In this document: piece by piece, positions 37,285 through 53,809 of the stretch
Numbering within the stretch: the stretch's first letter is position 1
How the letters are laid out: every line of letters begins with the position of its first letter
Assembly (NCBI RefSeq): GCF_012489685.1
Contig: NC_080041.1
Location: 20,771,802 to 20,835,801 of the forward strand
Direction: 5' to 3'
DNA length: 64,000 nt
Source: Lotus japonicus
Taxonomy: Eukaryota; Streptophyta; Magnoliopsida; Fabales; Fabaceae
Position numbers and translations under genes: made by a program
The notes under the pieces: model-generated
Told to the model about the DNA's origin: nothing
Databases searched by the model: none
What the model saw: the letters and a program-made list of their open reading frames with translations, nothing else

Positions 37285-37764
37285 ATGTTGATATGAACTT
37301 ATGAAGTAGGAACTGGTATCTATATAAATGAAGGGAGAAAATCCCTTGATTACACTCAAATGACAAGGTACCTGTCCCTCTCAGCCCCTCCTTTTATTTA
37401 TAGGCAACTTTATTTCTTATTTCTCACATATAAACAAGCTAATTTTAGAGTAGTTCTTTCTCCTTAGAACAAGGTGTTAGTTTAGTTAAAAGGCCTGAGA
37501 AAGTTGGACTCCCCTCGGGTAAACAAATTGCTAACAGATGCAACACAAAATCAGATTTCTCACATCAATACATAAATACATAACAAACGTGTCAAACCTT
37601 ATACTTCAAAACCAACTGAATGTTATATTACAGTTTCTGATTCACTTTAAACGAATAAGATCCAACCAAGTCTTTACACGAGCAAATCCGAAGGACATTC
37701 TATTTTGGTTGAAACATAGATGATATAAGTAAATACTATCATCACCCCAATGACCAGAATCCAA

Positions 37765-41451
<3,687 letters not shown>

Positions 41452-41564
41452 TTTGATTGTGCTCTCAATGATCAGAATAAGTAATAGAACATTGAATATG
41501 AATGAAGAGCATATATTGCTAAATAAGGGGTCTTGTTGTCCACTTTATTACCAAGACTGATTGA

Positions 41565-41570
41565 AGTCAA
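41565..41570 (-). promoter_or_regulatory. W-box upstream of CRK4
   Basis: TTGACT on the minus strand about 115 bp upstream of the ATG; kept although the rest of this promoter has diverged from the other three. Confidence 0.5.
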
Positions 41571-41589
41571 CTTCCTGCCTTATAACTAT

Positions 41590-42578
41590 ATTAGGCTAAT
41601 AATGTTACTTATAGAAATTTTGTAATTTCTAATTTACTTCACATTGATTTTTTAGGATGTGGTTTAATTGGATTGAGTATTTTAGGTAGTGTTTAGTAGT
41701 GGAGCTGAAGAAGATAGAATAATATGTAACATAAAGTAAGAGTATAGAATTAGATAATAATATTCAGCGAACTTGAAAGATAAATTGCATCTTCCTGTAA
41801 TTGATTTCTGGACCTCTCTCACTCAATCTATGTTTCCTACCTTTTACCACTTGAGGTATTATTCGGAGACGGTAATTCCATATTATTTGACGAGGAGCAC
41901 AAGTTTAATTACATATATAATATTTAGCGTACAATGTTTCGCAACTCCATATTATTTGAACCAAAGCATAAAACTTTTAAGAAATTTAATCATGCATGCA
42001 GGTGGTGTAACAATAATGAATTAACTTCTCTCAAGTGACATGATGTTAAATGAAATATTTTATTTATTTATTTCTTATAAATATTTAAAAAGTTTACCTA
42101 TTTAATACATATGAAAAGATGAATAAACACAAAATTTTAATTTGAGAAAACTTGAGAGTTTACCCATAAGAGAATTTTGATTAAACTTATATTTAAATTT
42201 TAACGTTTACTTATTTTAATTGATAACTAGACTTTTTCTTTATAATGAAATGGTCAATCCTTTTACATTCTATACAAATAATTTCAAAATACATAAATTA
42301 CCTAAATTCAGAATAAGTGAATGAATAATAACGTGAAACCTTTTGCATTTCAACAGGTCAACATAATACAAAATTTGAAAGAAATCGTGGCTTATGGATT
42401 CCAAAATCCAGACGTTTGCTTGACCAATGCACTGTGTGTGGCGCTGAACAGTTGTTAGAGACCGCACTGTTATGGAAGACGAAGTTTATTTACTCGTAGT
42501 GGAGAAGGTTCCACGCGGAATCATAGTGATAGATTAGTATTTTTTTCAAAAAATAATGAAAGCAACAAACTACACTAA
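41590..42578. other. Intergenic, no gene recognised
   Basis: AT-rich DNA to the right of the CRK cluster. No similarity to the other CRK upstream regions beyond about 41660, so the duplicated unit ends here. No supported gene. Confidence 0.5.
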
Positions 42579-42587
42579 ATCCCACAA

Positions 42588-43855
42588 GGCTTAAAAGCAT
42601 TTTTGGTCCCCCACGAATGCGATGTGTGCAAATATGGTCCTTAAACTTTAAAAATAGCATTTTTAGTCCCCGACGTTACCCTCCGTTAACCTTTTTTGTC
42701 CTTCTGTCAATTTTTAACGTTTTTCTCCTACGTGGCACATTTTAAATGACGTGGCACACATTTATCTGGGACTAAAAATGCTATTTTCATAATCTTCTTC
42801 AACATCTTCATCCTCAACATACTCACCAGTCACCACTTTCATCTTCATTCTCTCCATTCTTCAACCACACAAACCAAACCAGGTTTGTCCTCATTCACCC
42901 ACCACCTCGTTTTTTACAGTTTGTTCTTTGCTATCTATTGGGGTTGTGCACTGGGTGTTAGTTTGGTATCTCAACCTCCCTTTTTGCTGCACTTTCCATG
43001 GAGTTCTGGAAGATCAAGGTGTAAAGTAAGACTAAATGATAAAAGCAAGCAGGCTTTGTCATGTTGCAATGTTGGCAGCGAAGCACATGAGAAGACATCA
43101 AGCTTTTTGCAATTTTGGCCTTTTCCTCTTTGTTTTTCTGGGCTCTTTTTGTTCTGTTGGTAGGTGTTGTTTGGTGGGACGGTTTCTAGTAGATCTTCAC
43201 CTTTTCAAATCTATTGAATTGTATCCTATTGTAATTGTATTTCCTGGTTCTTCAAATCAGGAAATTTCAAGCTTGGAAGCTCCATCCCCATCTTCCCCAA
43301 GAAAACCCTAGCCACCACCAACCTAGCACCCTCTTCTCCTCCTCTTCATTCTTTTCAACCACCAAATTGAAACCTCCAACCCCCACAACAAATCTTCAAG
43401 CAGAGATTCAGATCTCGGTGATGGGTCACTGAAACCTCCTTTCCGAAACGGAAAATTTTGACAGAGACGGTGATGGGTCATCATTGCTACAATGGTGTGG
43501 GTGTTGGGAGTTGAGGGATTGGAGGAGGACGAATTATTCTGATATGGGGCAAGAGTTCAGATCTGGGTTTGTTTGTAATGAGCATGGAAGAATGTAGATG
43601 AAGACTAAGATGAAAGATGATGAATTTTTTTTTCTGGGTTTTCTGGACAAAATGATGAAGATGATGGAAGAACACTTGAAGATGATGAATTTTTTCTGGG
43701 TTTTCCAGAAAACGTTAGTTTTTTAACGGAAAAAGGAAAAGGGACCAAAACTGTTAACGGAGGGTAATGTTGGGGACTAAGAATGTTATTTTTAAAGTTT
43801 AGGGACCATATTTGCACAAATCGCATTCGTGGGGGACCAAAAATGCTTTTAAGCC
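42588..43855. mobile_element. MULE-type element with long TIRs, 1.27 kb
   Basis: Both ends read inward GGCTTAAAAGCATTTTTGG and remain matched for about 115 bp at roughly 90 percent by eye. An exact 9-bp target duplication ATCCCACAA lies at 42579-42587 and 43856-43864. The interior (about 42780-43700) has no transposase. It contains CDS-like but unassigned sequence (CT-rich, with short open frames), which could be captured host DNA (Pack-MULE) or filler. Confidence 0.9.
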
Positions 43856-43893
43856 ATCCCACAAACAATGCGACTTTGACTTTTGTACATGTA

Positions 43894-43921
43894 CTAGTAT
43901 CTAAGCCCGTGCTTTGCACGG
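43894..43921 (-). other. Helitron 3' terminus: hairpin plus CTAG
   Basis: A 6-bp stem with 3-nt loop (43907-43921), about ten bases from the terminal CTAG, the arrangement that ends rolling-circle transfer in Helitrons. Confidence 0.85.
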
Positions 43922-44129
43922 TTAGATTTTTTGGTTAAATACTGAGCACGGATAGTATGCAAAACAACACATTTTTGGTTCAAATAAAAATAACAAACAT
44001 AACAGCATTGTCAATTAAACATTACAGAAACCCAAATGATATAAATACTTGTCAGGAACGTTAGAAAGCGCTTCCTACAAATTACTAATAAGCCAGTGAA
44101 ATTGAAGCGTACACACCATTGTGTCACAG

Positions 44130-44879
44130 CTAATGGTGGAATAAAACATCAATAAAACCTATAACTTCACTGGTCAAAAAGAAGGACAAAACATCCCCAG
44201 CCTTCAATTCATGAGCATTGCAGAATGCTTTCCAACCTCTACCAAACTTCGCGTATTTCCTTTGAGGCACGCCAAGTATAGTGCAATCTACTTCCGTTCC
44301 AAAAGGTCCTCTCAAAATCCAGTTGTATAATTGCCCATCGCGAAGGTATTCATAGACATGCACCGGCACATTCTGCAATGGATAACAGTATTTAGAGAAA
44401 CTAACTAATAACAAAGAGGAAATTTGTTAGTCAAAACTTACCAGCTGACTTCCAGTCGCTTGATTTGAAGAGAGTTTGCATGTGAAAAAGCATGGATAAA
44501 AAATCCAGTTCGCTTGAATAGTTGGTGCTGGGGTTACAGGGAGATTGTTGCTTGCAATAACAATATTACTATTAACAGCAGGCAGGGGCATTATAACAGG
44601 TGGAGGGGGAATAGAAAGGTAGCACACTTCTTCAATACTCTCATTGTAGATGAAGAAAGAAAAGTTTGATAAACCATGGGGCCTAAGGAGAAACCAGTTC
44701 AATCCCTTCAACGAATAATATTTACGAATTTCCATCAATCCCTTAAACAAATTTGGTGTCTCCAAATTCTTATCATAGGATACCAGATGCAACTTTCCAA
44801 GTGGATCAAACAACTTCCACTCCAACATAAGTTCATTTTCAAACTCAGCAGCAAACTCGCGGGGTACCAAAGCTACCTC
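44130..44879 (-). CDS. B3-like domain protein, Helitron-borne copy B, 5' end unclear
   Basis: Exons 44442-44879 and 44130-44372 (minus strand), phase 0, with GT-AG junctions. The second is the same length (243 nt) as the last exon of the copy at 56827. The first exon has a divergent B3-like half (LMLEWKLFDPLGKLHLVSYD). The second has a clearer B3 half (WILRGPFGTEVDC, FGRGWKAFCNAHELKAGDV). A further upstream exon ending near 44970 (PLLFPSLPEQ) is in phase but shows a stop before any ATG, so the start is lost or lies on an unrecognised exon. B3 domains bind DNA in plant transcription factors (REM, ARF, LAV); the role inside a Helitron is unknown. Confidence 0.6.
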
Positions 44880-44979
44880 CTGTCCAGATTGAAACCATGT
44901 TTTATTGAATTTTCTACACCAATAATAATGGATTAAAACTAAATTACATGTCTATTATATTCAAACCTGTTCAGGTAGA

Positions 44980-46004
44980 GAGGGAAAAAGCAATGGTATC
45001 TCTGATCGCTAGAATATCATCTCCAACATTTCTCTCCATATTTGCCTAAGAGATGGATTCCTCGGTCCCAAAATGGCTGCAAACAAAACGTATTTGTGAG
45101 AGATGGTAATGAGTGCACAATGCCCTCGCAATGGTTAAAATAACACTATAAGTGGTATTTCGCGAGCCACGTATCTGAAACCTTGTTGTGCCATAGCCAC
45201 CTCTATTTCGATTGCACCACCCATAGCCTTTCCTAGACTTTACTACTTTTCCCTTGATACAAATTAGCAGACCATCTTGTCAGAGTCATTATCCCATCTA
45301 TCCCTGTTAGTTCCAATTACACAATTGCTTCTGACAGTTGACAAACTTAATTTAAATGCGTCTTCATCTGAGCAGGAGGAACCGGGTCTAATCTGTTTCA
45401 TTGTAAAGTATTTGACAATATTACTCAACCAATAAATGCATTATAAATGTGTCGAGGCTGAATATTTGCCCGGATCATGTGCAGTCTCTGAACTTTGTGT
45501 TTATTTGCAAAAAAGGATGGAGTCCTATGTTTAACTACCACACTAAATCCTTATTTCTAGCATTTGATTTGCTCTATAGTCCTTTCTAATTAGGGCCAAT
45601 AACTACTTAAAATAATAGTGAGTGAATATGTATGTCTTCTGTCCACATTGAAGCTCAGCCAAATAAATAGTTATTCACAATAATAATTTAACAACCTTTA
45701 ATCTATTAAGCACACACAAGTAAAACCAAATTCGTTATGAATTTTTTAACGTACTCATTAGTCTACTAACAAATATCAATTTTACCAATACCAGTGAGAA
45801 ACATTGTTATGAAATTTTACATATAAGATGATTATCAAAATAACACTACATCATTATAGTCAAAAAGAGGAATGGGCAGCAAAATTTCTTCTGCACTGAT
45901 GATCCTGCAAAAAACAATGATATATTCAAATGAGTAATGAATAACATTTAACAATTATTTTAATACACTTGGTTAAAAACTTACACATTGCTGAATAAGG
46001 TACT
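44980..46004. other. Helitron interior between copy B and the helicase
   Basis: No convincing gene. Short minus-strand open stretches near 45160-45300 are Gly/Arg-rich, but without consistent frame or splice sites. Confidence 0.4.
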
Positions 46005-49000
46005 TCATATATTTTCATATACTTCTTTATACACCACATTTTTTGTAGCCCTTGAAATTGAACCATCTTCATCTAGTATCAAAATTTTAAGCCCTTTCCT
46101 AGACTTCACCCTTGATAAAGCAACGTATAATTGACCATGCATAAAAACTGGTTTTGGCAAGTACAATCCAACATGTGAAAGTGTCTGACCTTGGCTTTTG
46201 TTAATTGTCATTGCAAAGCATAAAGAGATTGGAAATTGTCTTCTTACAAACTTGAAGGGTAAACCAGAGTCTGTTGGTATTAAATCCATTCTTGAAATAA
46301 GTACTTTCTCCCCTAGTTGTTTCCCGGAAACAACATTAGCAACAATCACATTTTTTCCCAACTCTTTGACAATCATTCGTGTACCATTACAAAGCCCTCC
46401 AGCCTGATCAATGTTACGCAACAACATAATAGGAACACCAAGTTTCAAAATCAACTTGTGATTGGGTATACCTGAACATTTGATGTTATTAAGAAACTCA
46501 CTCGTAAACCATTCAGCTTCAACCTCTGAGTTATCATCAGACTTGCAAGTACTATCACAGCTGAAGTATTCTTTTATACCCCCTGGAATTTTGGATAGCA
46601 TTTCATTGTTAACAACTTCTACGCTTTCTAAAGTAGGTGCTAGGATAGCTCTCTCTTCAAAGAACTTATAATTCTTTTCTTCAAGACTTTGCAACATATA
46701 AGGATATGCAAAATCAATCAAACTTTGTAATGGATTATCAGATGATAAAATAAGAAGATCGTCTGGAATCTCAATGGTAGAAGCCCCATCATCATTTGTA
46801 TTCACCTTCCCATCCCTAATGTTCAACAACCAATCAGCAAAAGTTTGAATATCAACTTGTTCGTCAGGAGATTTAGGTGTCATAAGCCTTAGGTTTTTTG
46901 TAAGTCTAAGCACTTGACATTGCTTCCATAAATAAGAAGAATTGATAGTCGCATTAACTATATCACAACGACTTCCTTTCTGAATAACCGGAAGTATTTC
47001 TCTGAAATCTCCTCCTAAAACAATTACTTTACCACCAAATAGCTTATCATTATCAATCTCTGAAAAAGACTTCATCAAATCTGTCAAAGTCCTATCCAAT
47101 GCTTCAAAAAAAAATTTGTTCAACATGGGTGCTTCATCCCATATTATCAAGCTTGTTTTCTGGAGCAATTCTGCTTTAAGCGAACTCTGCGCTACATTGC
47201 ATGTTGAGCATTCTTTTATAGATATAGGAATATTGAATCTAGAATGTGCTGTCCTCCCCCCAGGGAGAAGTAAAGACGCAATACCACTTGAAGCAACATT
47301 CAATACAATCAACCTTTCCGCCCTAACTGCAGCAGATAATGTGTTCCACAGATAAGTTTTACCTGTGCCTCCAAATCCATACAGGAAAAAAAGACCCCCA
47401 GATTGAGACAAAACTGCTTTCATTATTACATTGTATATCTGATATTGTTCTTCGGCCAATGAGATGAGTAATGACTTGCGCAAATCTGCCATTGCAACTT
47501 TATCATAATTCAATTCATCAGCTACAAATTTTGTTCACATACTAACAATCATCAAATTGCTGAGGATACGGTAAGCATGGATAATCTTTTAGAGACCTCC
47601 CATTCAATTGCAATAATTTCTCCAACTCTATTAAACAGAGGTTTTTTAAAATCTTCATCATTTATATGAAGATCTACAAAACAATTAAACATACATGTAA
47701 TTAATGTTAGTTAAAAAATGGTAACACACATATTCATTGAACATGGCTCACCTGGAATGCGTACTTTTTTCCTTCTTTCATAAACAATACCATCACACAA
47801 AATCCGCCAAGACTTTTCCCACACAAATTCAGGTTTACTCATTGTGTTTGTTGTAAGAAACATGACAAAGAATTTTCGTAGTTGTATTTCTGTAAATATA
47901 ATGTGGATTAACATATACTATATACCACCAATATTTACTAACCATATCATCATATATACTAACAGAATAACACCTATAACAAATAGTGAATACTACTAAC
48001 TTGATGCCAAATCATTGGATTCAACAATTGCATCAATAAATTCCCTGTCATCTACTAACAATCCCAACGCATAACACGCATCATGAAAAGAAGCATACAC
48101 AACATCTTCAATAGTGTGAATGCTTGCCCAAGTTGTGCAACCTTTCTGGCGAGTTAATAGAATTCTCAAGTAGTACAGTTCCCCAACTCCATGAGGTATA
48201 TATTGGAGTCTCCCAATAGAGTATCCTTTTTTCCTCGGATGCCATGACTGAGAATCCTCATCATAAACAAAATATGATGGAAACTCAGAATATGTTAATT
48301 TCTTCCCCTCTTCATACATGGCACTGGCTTTCATCCAAGCTATAAACATTGTGTCTTTTTCAACAGCTTTTTGAACAACATATTGTAAATTATCACTGTC
48401 TTCAAAACAAACACTCTGATTATTCTGAAGATGAAACGTCACTTTCGACACAGCAGGCCACTTGACATGAATGTAATATTTAAATGTTCTCCAAACAGCC
48501 TCACTTGGTGTAAGATATCTGCAATCATAATATTGTTTAATTTCATCTTTTACCTCAGTTTCCAAACCATCGTCTTTCTTATTAGTAATCTCCAAATTTA
48601 CTCGGTCAGGACCTTTACTGACATACTTGAAGAGATACTTGATTGCATTAGATTTGTTGCAGTATTCAACATTGATATGACCATTGTATAGCATTAATAG
48701 TTGAGGATTATAAGGAACAACAAAACTATTGTCCATCCGAATACCTTTCTTCTCAACATAAAGTCCAGTATCTCTCCTTTTATACAAAGGATAACCATCT
48801 TCATCAATAACAGTGGTTTCTTGAAATTTTTTTGGAAAAAACTTGCTGCATTTACCTTCCGACATGCAAGGAGATTTTAAAAATTCACGTCCACAAGGAC
48901 CATGCAACATATAAGTGCAAACAACTTTGTTCAATTTGGGATATAAAGTAGGATCAGGAATTTCAGCAGATATGCATTTATCAATATCAGATGTTGTTAC

Positions 49001-49859
49001 ATGCATATCTGCTCAATATCAGATGTTGTTACATGCATACCTGCAACAAAATTAATATAGTAAAAAATAATAATTTTTTCCAAGTAAAACAATACTAAAA
49101 AAATAATTAAAATATTTAACATATGCAATGTACCTGCATCTAAAGGTCCAAAGATAATACCACTTTTCAAAGTACCAATTAAATGGTTCAATTTCATCTT
49201 GAAAACCCGACAGCATACATCAGGCCTTTCATCAGGTCTAAGATTTTTTCCTCGCACAAACCTATCAATTTCTTTCCACACAGAATTGCAAGTGAAAGTG
49301 ATGAACAGATTAGGATAACCATATCGCTTACAAATTGCCATTGCATCTTGACAACAATCAAACATATAACGCCTTCCGCCAACAAATGACGACGGCAATA
49401 CAATACGCGTTCCCAAAGAACCTGCGTCAGTTTCTCCTCGATCCATAGCTTCTTCAATGCCATTTAGGAAATCAGCTCAAATCAATTTTTGGTTGTTTCG
49501 AACAAATGAAAGTCTTTGAGATTCAATCAGGGTAAAACAGCCTACCAAAAATTGTTGGAAAAGCCTTCTACATAATAGAACATTACCATGCTCCAAATCT
49601 CGTTCTTGAATCCTATATGTTCTAAACTCTCTCAATGTCACTCGAGGTTTCAACCGAGAGCTAGTAGATGCTGCAATACCACTTAAAGGAATGTCTTCTT
49701 GCCATCCATCTTCCCCGTAAGAAAATACCAATGGATATTGTAATGGAATAAATGATGTATGAGTTTCATGTATCCGAGCAAGTACTCCATTTTTTTTCAC
49801 AATAATATCTCTACCAACCTCAATGTTATCAAAATCACCAATAATAAGCGCTGCAATCT

Positions 49860-52800
49860 TGTGAGACCCAAGTTTTTAAGCTTAGAATAAATTAATTAAA
49901 TTCATATTCACGATTAGGTTTCGATGTATCGTGAAGGGAACCTGAACAAGTGTTTATCAAATGGAATAAATTTATGAAGGAGAAAGTTCAGGAAAACACT
50001 AAAAATAGTATTAAAGTCGATATACGTTATAACTCGAGTCTTATACGCTTACGCCTAGGGCAAGAGCGTTAGTAAACGATTAATTTACCCTTGAAGCACT
50101 GTAGGAACTAATTCCAAAAATCTTCAGAGGAATGTTAGAATTTCTCTTAATCCTTTCCATGACAAGCGTTTCGATATGAAACCCTGAGACATACGAATGT
50201 CCGATTCCAATTCTCGGAGGTTTGCCGAAACCAAATCCCTGATAGCTCAAGAAACCTAAAATAAACGGTCGATGAAGACTTTTTCTATTCGGAGCTTCAA
50301 ACGAAGATTCCACACGCGTACACCTATTTCTTTCGATTTTCTCATCTTTCTTCAGAGAGAAGTTTTCTCATCCGGCATCAACTGCAAAAAGTAGTTTTTC
50401 GGGTAAAATCGATTTACACCGACTTTGGATCATTTGTTTAAATTCCAAGAAACCTATTTCGAGTTCTGGAATTCTGTCGCCGGAAACTATCTTAGAATTC
50501 ACAGAGGAATGCACAAGAAAAATCGGAATCGCAAAATAATCATTTTCCCGCATTTTCCCTTTCCTATAAATAGGTGGAAAAATGAAAAAAAAAAAAAACA
50601 AAAATCCACCCAAAAACCCCATGGGAGGCCGCGAGCTTGGAGGAGAGAAAGGGAGGAGAGCTTTTCGCCGTTTCTTGCCTGATCGTTGCACCGTTCGTTG
50701 CTACGCGTAGACCTCGAGGTATAGATGCTATTCCTTACCTCTGATCGTAAATTCTGTCGCTTTTCTCTATGTCTTTCTGTGCTCAAAGTTTTGAGCTTTT
50801 TGTAACACTGTCCAAATAACTTGATTTCAGTGTCTAAACTTATTGCCTACTTGCCCAAGAGCATGAATATCCGGTTGTTTTCTGGTGAATCTCGCCGAAT
50901 TGCCGCCGAGTTTCAATTCTGCTCGAAAAACCCATTTTTGGCCAAAGCTTCGTTCTTTGGATTGAAAACTCTCGACTGAGTTTAGATCAGTAGGATTAGT
51001 TGTTATAAATGTCGTTAGGAACACGCTCATAAAATTTATTTCTCAAAATTCCGACTTTGAGTTTTCAGGCTAAAAACACTGACCAAAATACCCCTGTGTT
51101 AGTTTTCGACCCGATAATTTTTCTGAGAGTTTCCCTGGCCTAGATATCGCCTAAGAATACCTAGGAATTAAATTAGATCGAAGAAAAAGTTCGGGAAACC
51201 CTATTTTGATAGTGGCCGAAACTTATATGCCATGGTACCGTGTCCAAAAATAATTTTTGGGTCTGTATGACCTGAGTTATAGCGTAGCTCTCTCCGTTGT
51301 CGAAATTTTGGCTTTGGTTTAGTGTCATTCCGAGTTCTGTAACTCGAGTTATGCACGTTTTAGCGAATAGGGTGTTTTTGTACAAGACTTGAATCGAGTC
51401 AAAACTCATCCATTCGGGGAAAGCCCTTCCATTCATACATAAATGTTGTACTCTGAAGCTTCTTGAGCTTTGTCGAACATTAGTTAGGATTGTTTCGACT
51501 GTATCGACTTGTTTTGATTCATTATTGCTTTGTTTGCTCAAAGGTTCAATTGTGGAAACTTTGGGGTTGACTGAACAAGCTTGTGAGGGAGACCTACACC
51601 GCGAGACTGGAACAACCCTAGGTTAGGGCAACTTACTTACTAGCTATTGATTTATAGCCGTCGATAAATTCGACTTGAATATTACTTAATATTGAATATT
51701 TCTTGGATATTGTTTATCGCTTTGAACTGGGAAATGTTTTCTAGAGGCTTCGGCCGAGTGAACTTATATGAGACGTGTGTCTCCGTTTTCTGAGAGGCTT
51801 CGGCTGTTTACTGGTTTCTGTCTTATGATTTACGCACAGAATTATTGTCGTATTGCTTCTTATAGCTTGAGATATGGATATTGTTGTCGAATCGTGCGCT
51901 TTGACGCGATTGCGAAGTGTAGGACATTTGAATTGATTCTTTTGATCATTCGGGTTGAAAGAATAACCCTAGGCAGGTCCTGACCGGAGGTCTGAGATCT
52001 AGCCCTCTTTGAAATACTTAGACTTTTCCCGGGGATTATATTTGGGGGATTTGGGAAACTTTGAATAGTTGGAATTTGGAACTTGAGGACTTATGGAACT
52101 TGGATTTCGATAATAAATCTCATAACTTGATTAACTCAACTTGAAATGCTTTGATTAACTAACGAGACCTTTAGGGAAACTTAAGAGTTGGAAATGATTG
52201 TGAAAAACGGGAAATAGTCGAAAAGCCTTGAACTTGAGATGATTTGATGGTCACCACGGGGATGAACCATAGTGACCAGGGAAATGTCACTGAGTGCAAT
52301 ACGTACTCCGGCTTTTCACAGCCTAGTCGCAAAGACGACTTTGACCTTCGGGTACTTTTTAATTGAGATTTGTAGTTAAACACGTACGCGCGAATCCGTA
52401 TGTTCAAACCCGACGGGTTGGACCGATTCGGCAATAATTGTTTGACACGCGCGAGTCCGTATATTCAATCCAATGGATTGGATCGATTCGGCGGTAGTCA
52501 CTCAGGCACGCGTGAGTCCGTATGTTCAATCCGAGGGATTGGAACGATTCAGCGATTGCCATTTTAATTCGCGTGAATCCGTATGTTCAATCCGAGGGAT
52601 TGGATCGATTCAGCGATAACCTTTCGACTCGCGTGAATCCGTATGTTCAATCCGAGGGATTGGATCGATTCAACGATAACTCTTCGACACGCTCGGATCC
52701 GTATGTTCAATCCGATGGATTGGATCGATTCGGCGATAGTCATTGGACACGCGCAACGTCCGTATGTTCGACTCTTTTGAGTGAACCGACTTGGCGTTGT

Positions 52801-53809
52801 CATTTTTTGCATGTGCGAGTCCGTATGTTCAACCCAATGGGTTGGATCGACTTGACATGCCTAATTGTTGGGATCATCTTTTGAGCATGACATTGCATTG
52901 GCACGCCATGCACCTAACTATATTTGTTGATGTGTTGAAGATCCAATTGTCTTTTGTGATTTGATGTTGATAAACATCGTTATATATCTTGATGATTTAA
53001 TGTTGATATATATGCTATGTATTTACCTTAAGGTAGGAAATGCATAAATTATATGTATATATACAACCTATATGTATACCCCCTTATTCTTCACATGTTG
53101 TTTGTATTATCTATTATATTCTGTAAGTTGACCCTCGCGTCTTGGCTTTGTTTGTATGTCTGTGTTTGGGCGGTCGGCCTGCTGCCAGACGTACGACAGC
53201 GGTTTCGTGATGATTCGTCACTCGAGGAGGACCAGGAGCGTAATGACTATTACTGAAGCTTTCGACGAGGACCCGGACTGAATGCATGACCAGAAGAGAG
53301 TCGATGATGGAAGTATAGGGTATGGGTGTTTAGAGCCTACTAAGGTTGGGTGTTAGTGTCATAGCTCTGATTGTCATTTCTCATTTTGGGGCAGGGTAGG
53401 TCCCCGACTATTAGCTTTTTGTGTGGTTCCCTTCCATGAGGATCACAGGGAGTTTGTCGGACGTAGGAGGTCTTTTGGAAGCCTTTATGGGCTTACTTAC
53501 TTCTTGGAGGACTGTATTTATAAAACTTATGACTCTATTTATGGGTCGTACTTGTTTAATTTGTTGTTGGGCAATACTTTTAGTACTTGAGGTTACTTTC
53601 CGTCACTTGAGGACACTCGTGACGATGTTTTTAGTTGCAGCGAGGGCTGTACTTATATTGTATGTTAGTCGCTGTTAATCGCGATTGGGTTGAGTCTCTA
53701 ATTTCGACAAGTCTTTGTATTCAAACAAATCGAAAAAAAGAATACCTGCTTTTCCGCTTTATTTGATTTTTGGTTACTAAAGTGACGTCACCGAAATCGG
53801 GGTGTTACA
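49860..53809. mobile_element. Solo LTR, 3.95 kb, inserted in the Helitron helicase gene
   Basis: Starts TGTGAGACCC and ends GGGGTGTTACA; exact 5-bp target duplication AATCT at 49855-49859 and 53810-53814. The helicase frame continues on either side. No internal region or second LTR, so it arose by LTR-LTR recombination. It holds a 60-bp tandem array (52384-52862). Long-LTR Ty3/gypsy family (Tekay or Ogre-like by length and termini; not proven). Confidence 0.9.
52384..52862. repeat. Eight tandem units of about 60 bp in the solo LTR
   Basis: Each unit carries TCCGTATGTTCAATCCGAGG and then GGATTGGATCGATTC, so the centre is an inverted repeat (CAATCC..GGATTG). Units begin near 52389, 52448, 52507, 52567, 52627, 52687, 52748 and 52809. 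The stem bases co-vary in several units (for example CAACCC..GGGTTG in the last), hinting at a kept hairpin. Confidence 0.8.

Noticed and set aside
52384..52862. CRISPR-like repeat array
   Set aside because: Units are contiguous 60-bp tandem repeats with no unique spacers, inside a plant LTR.
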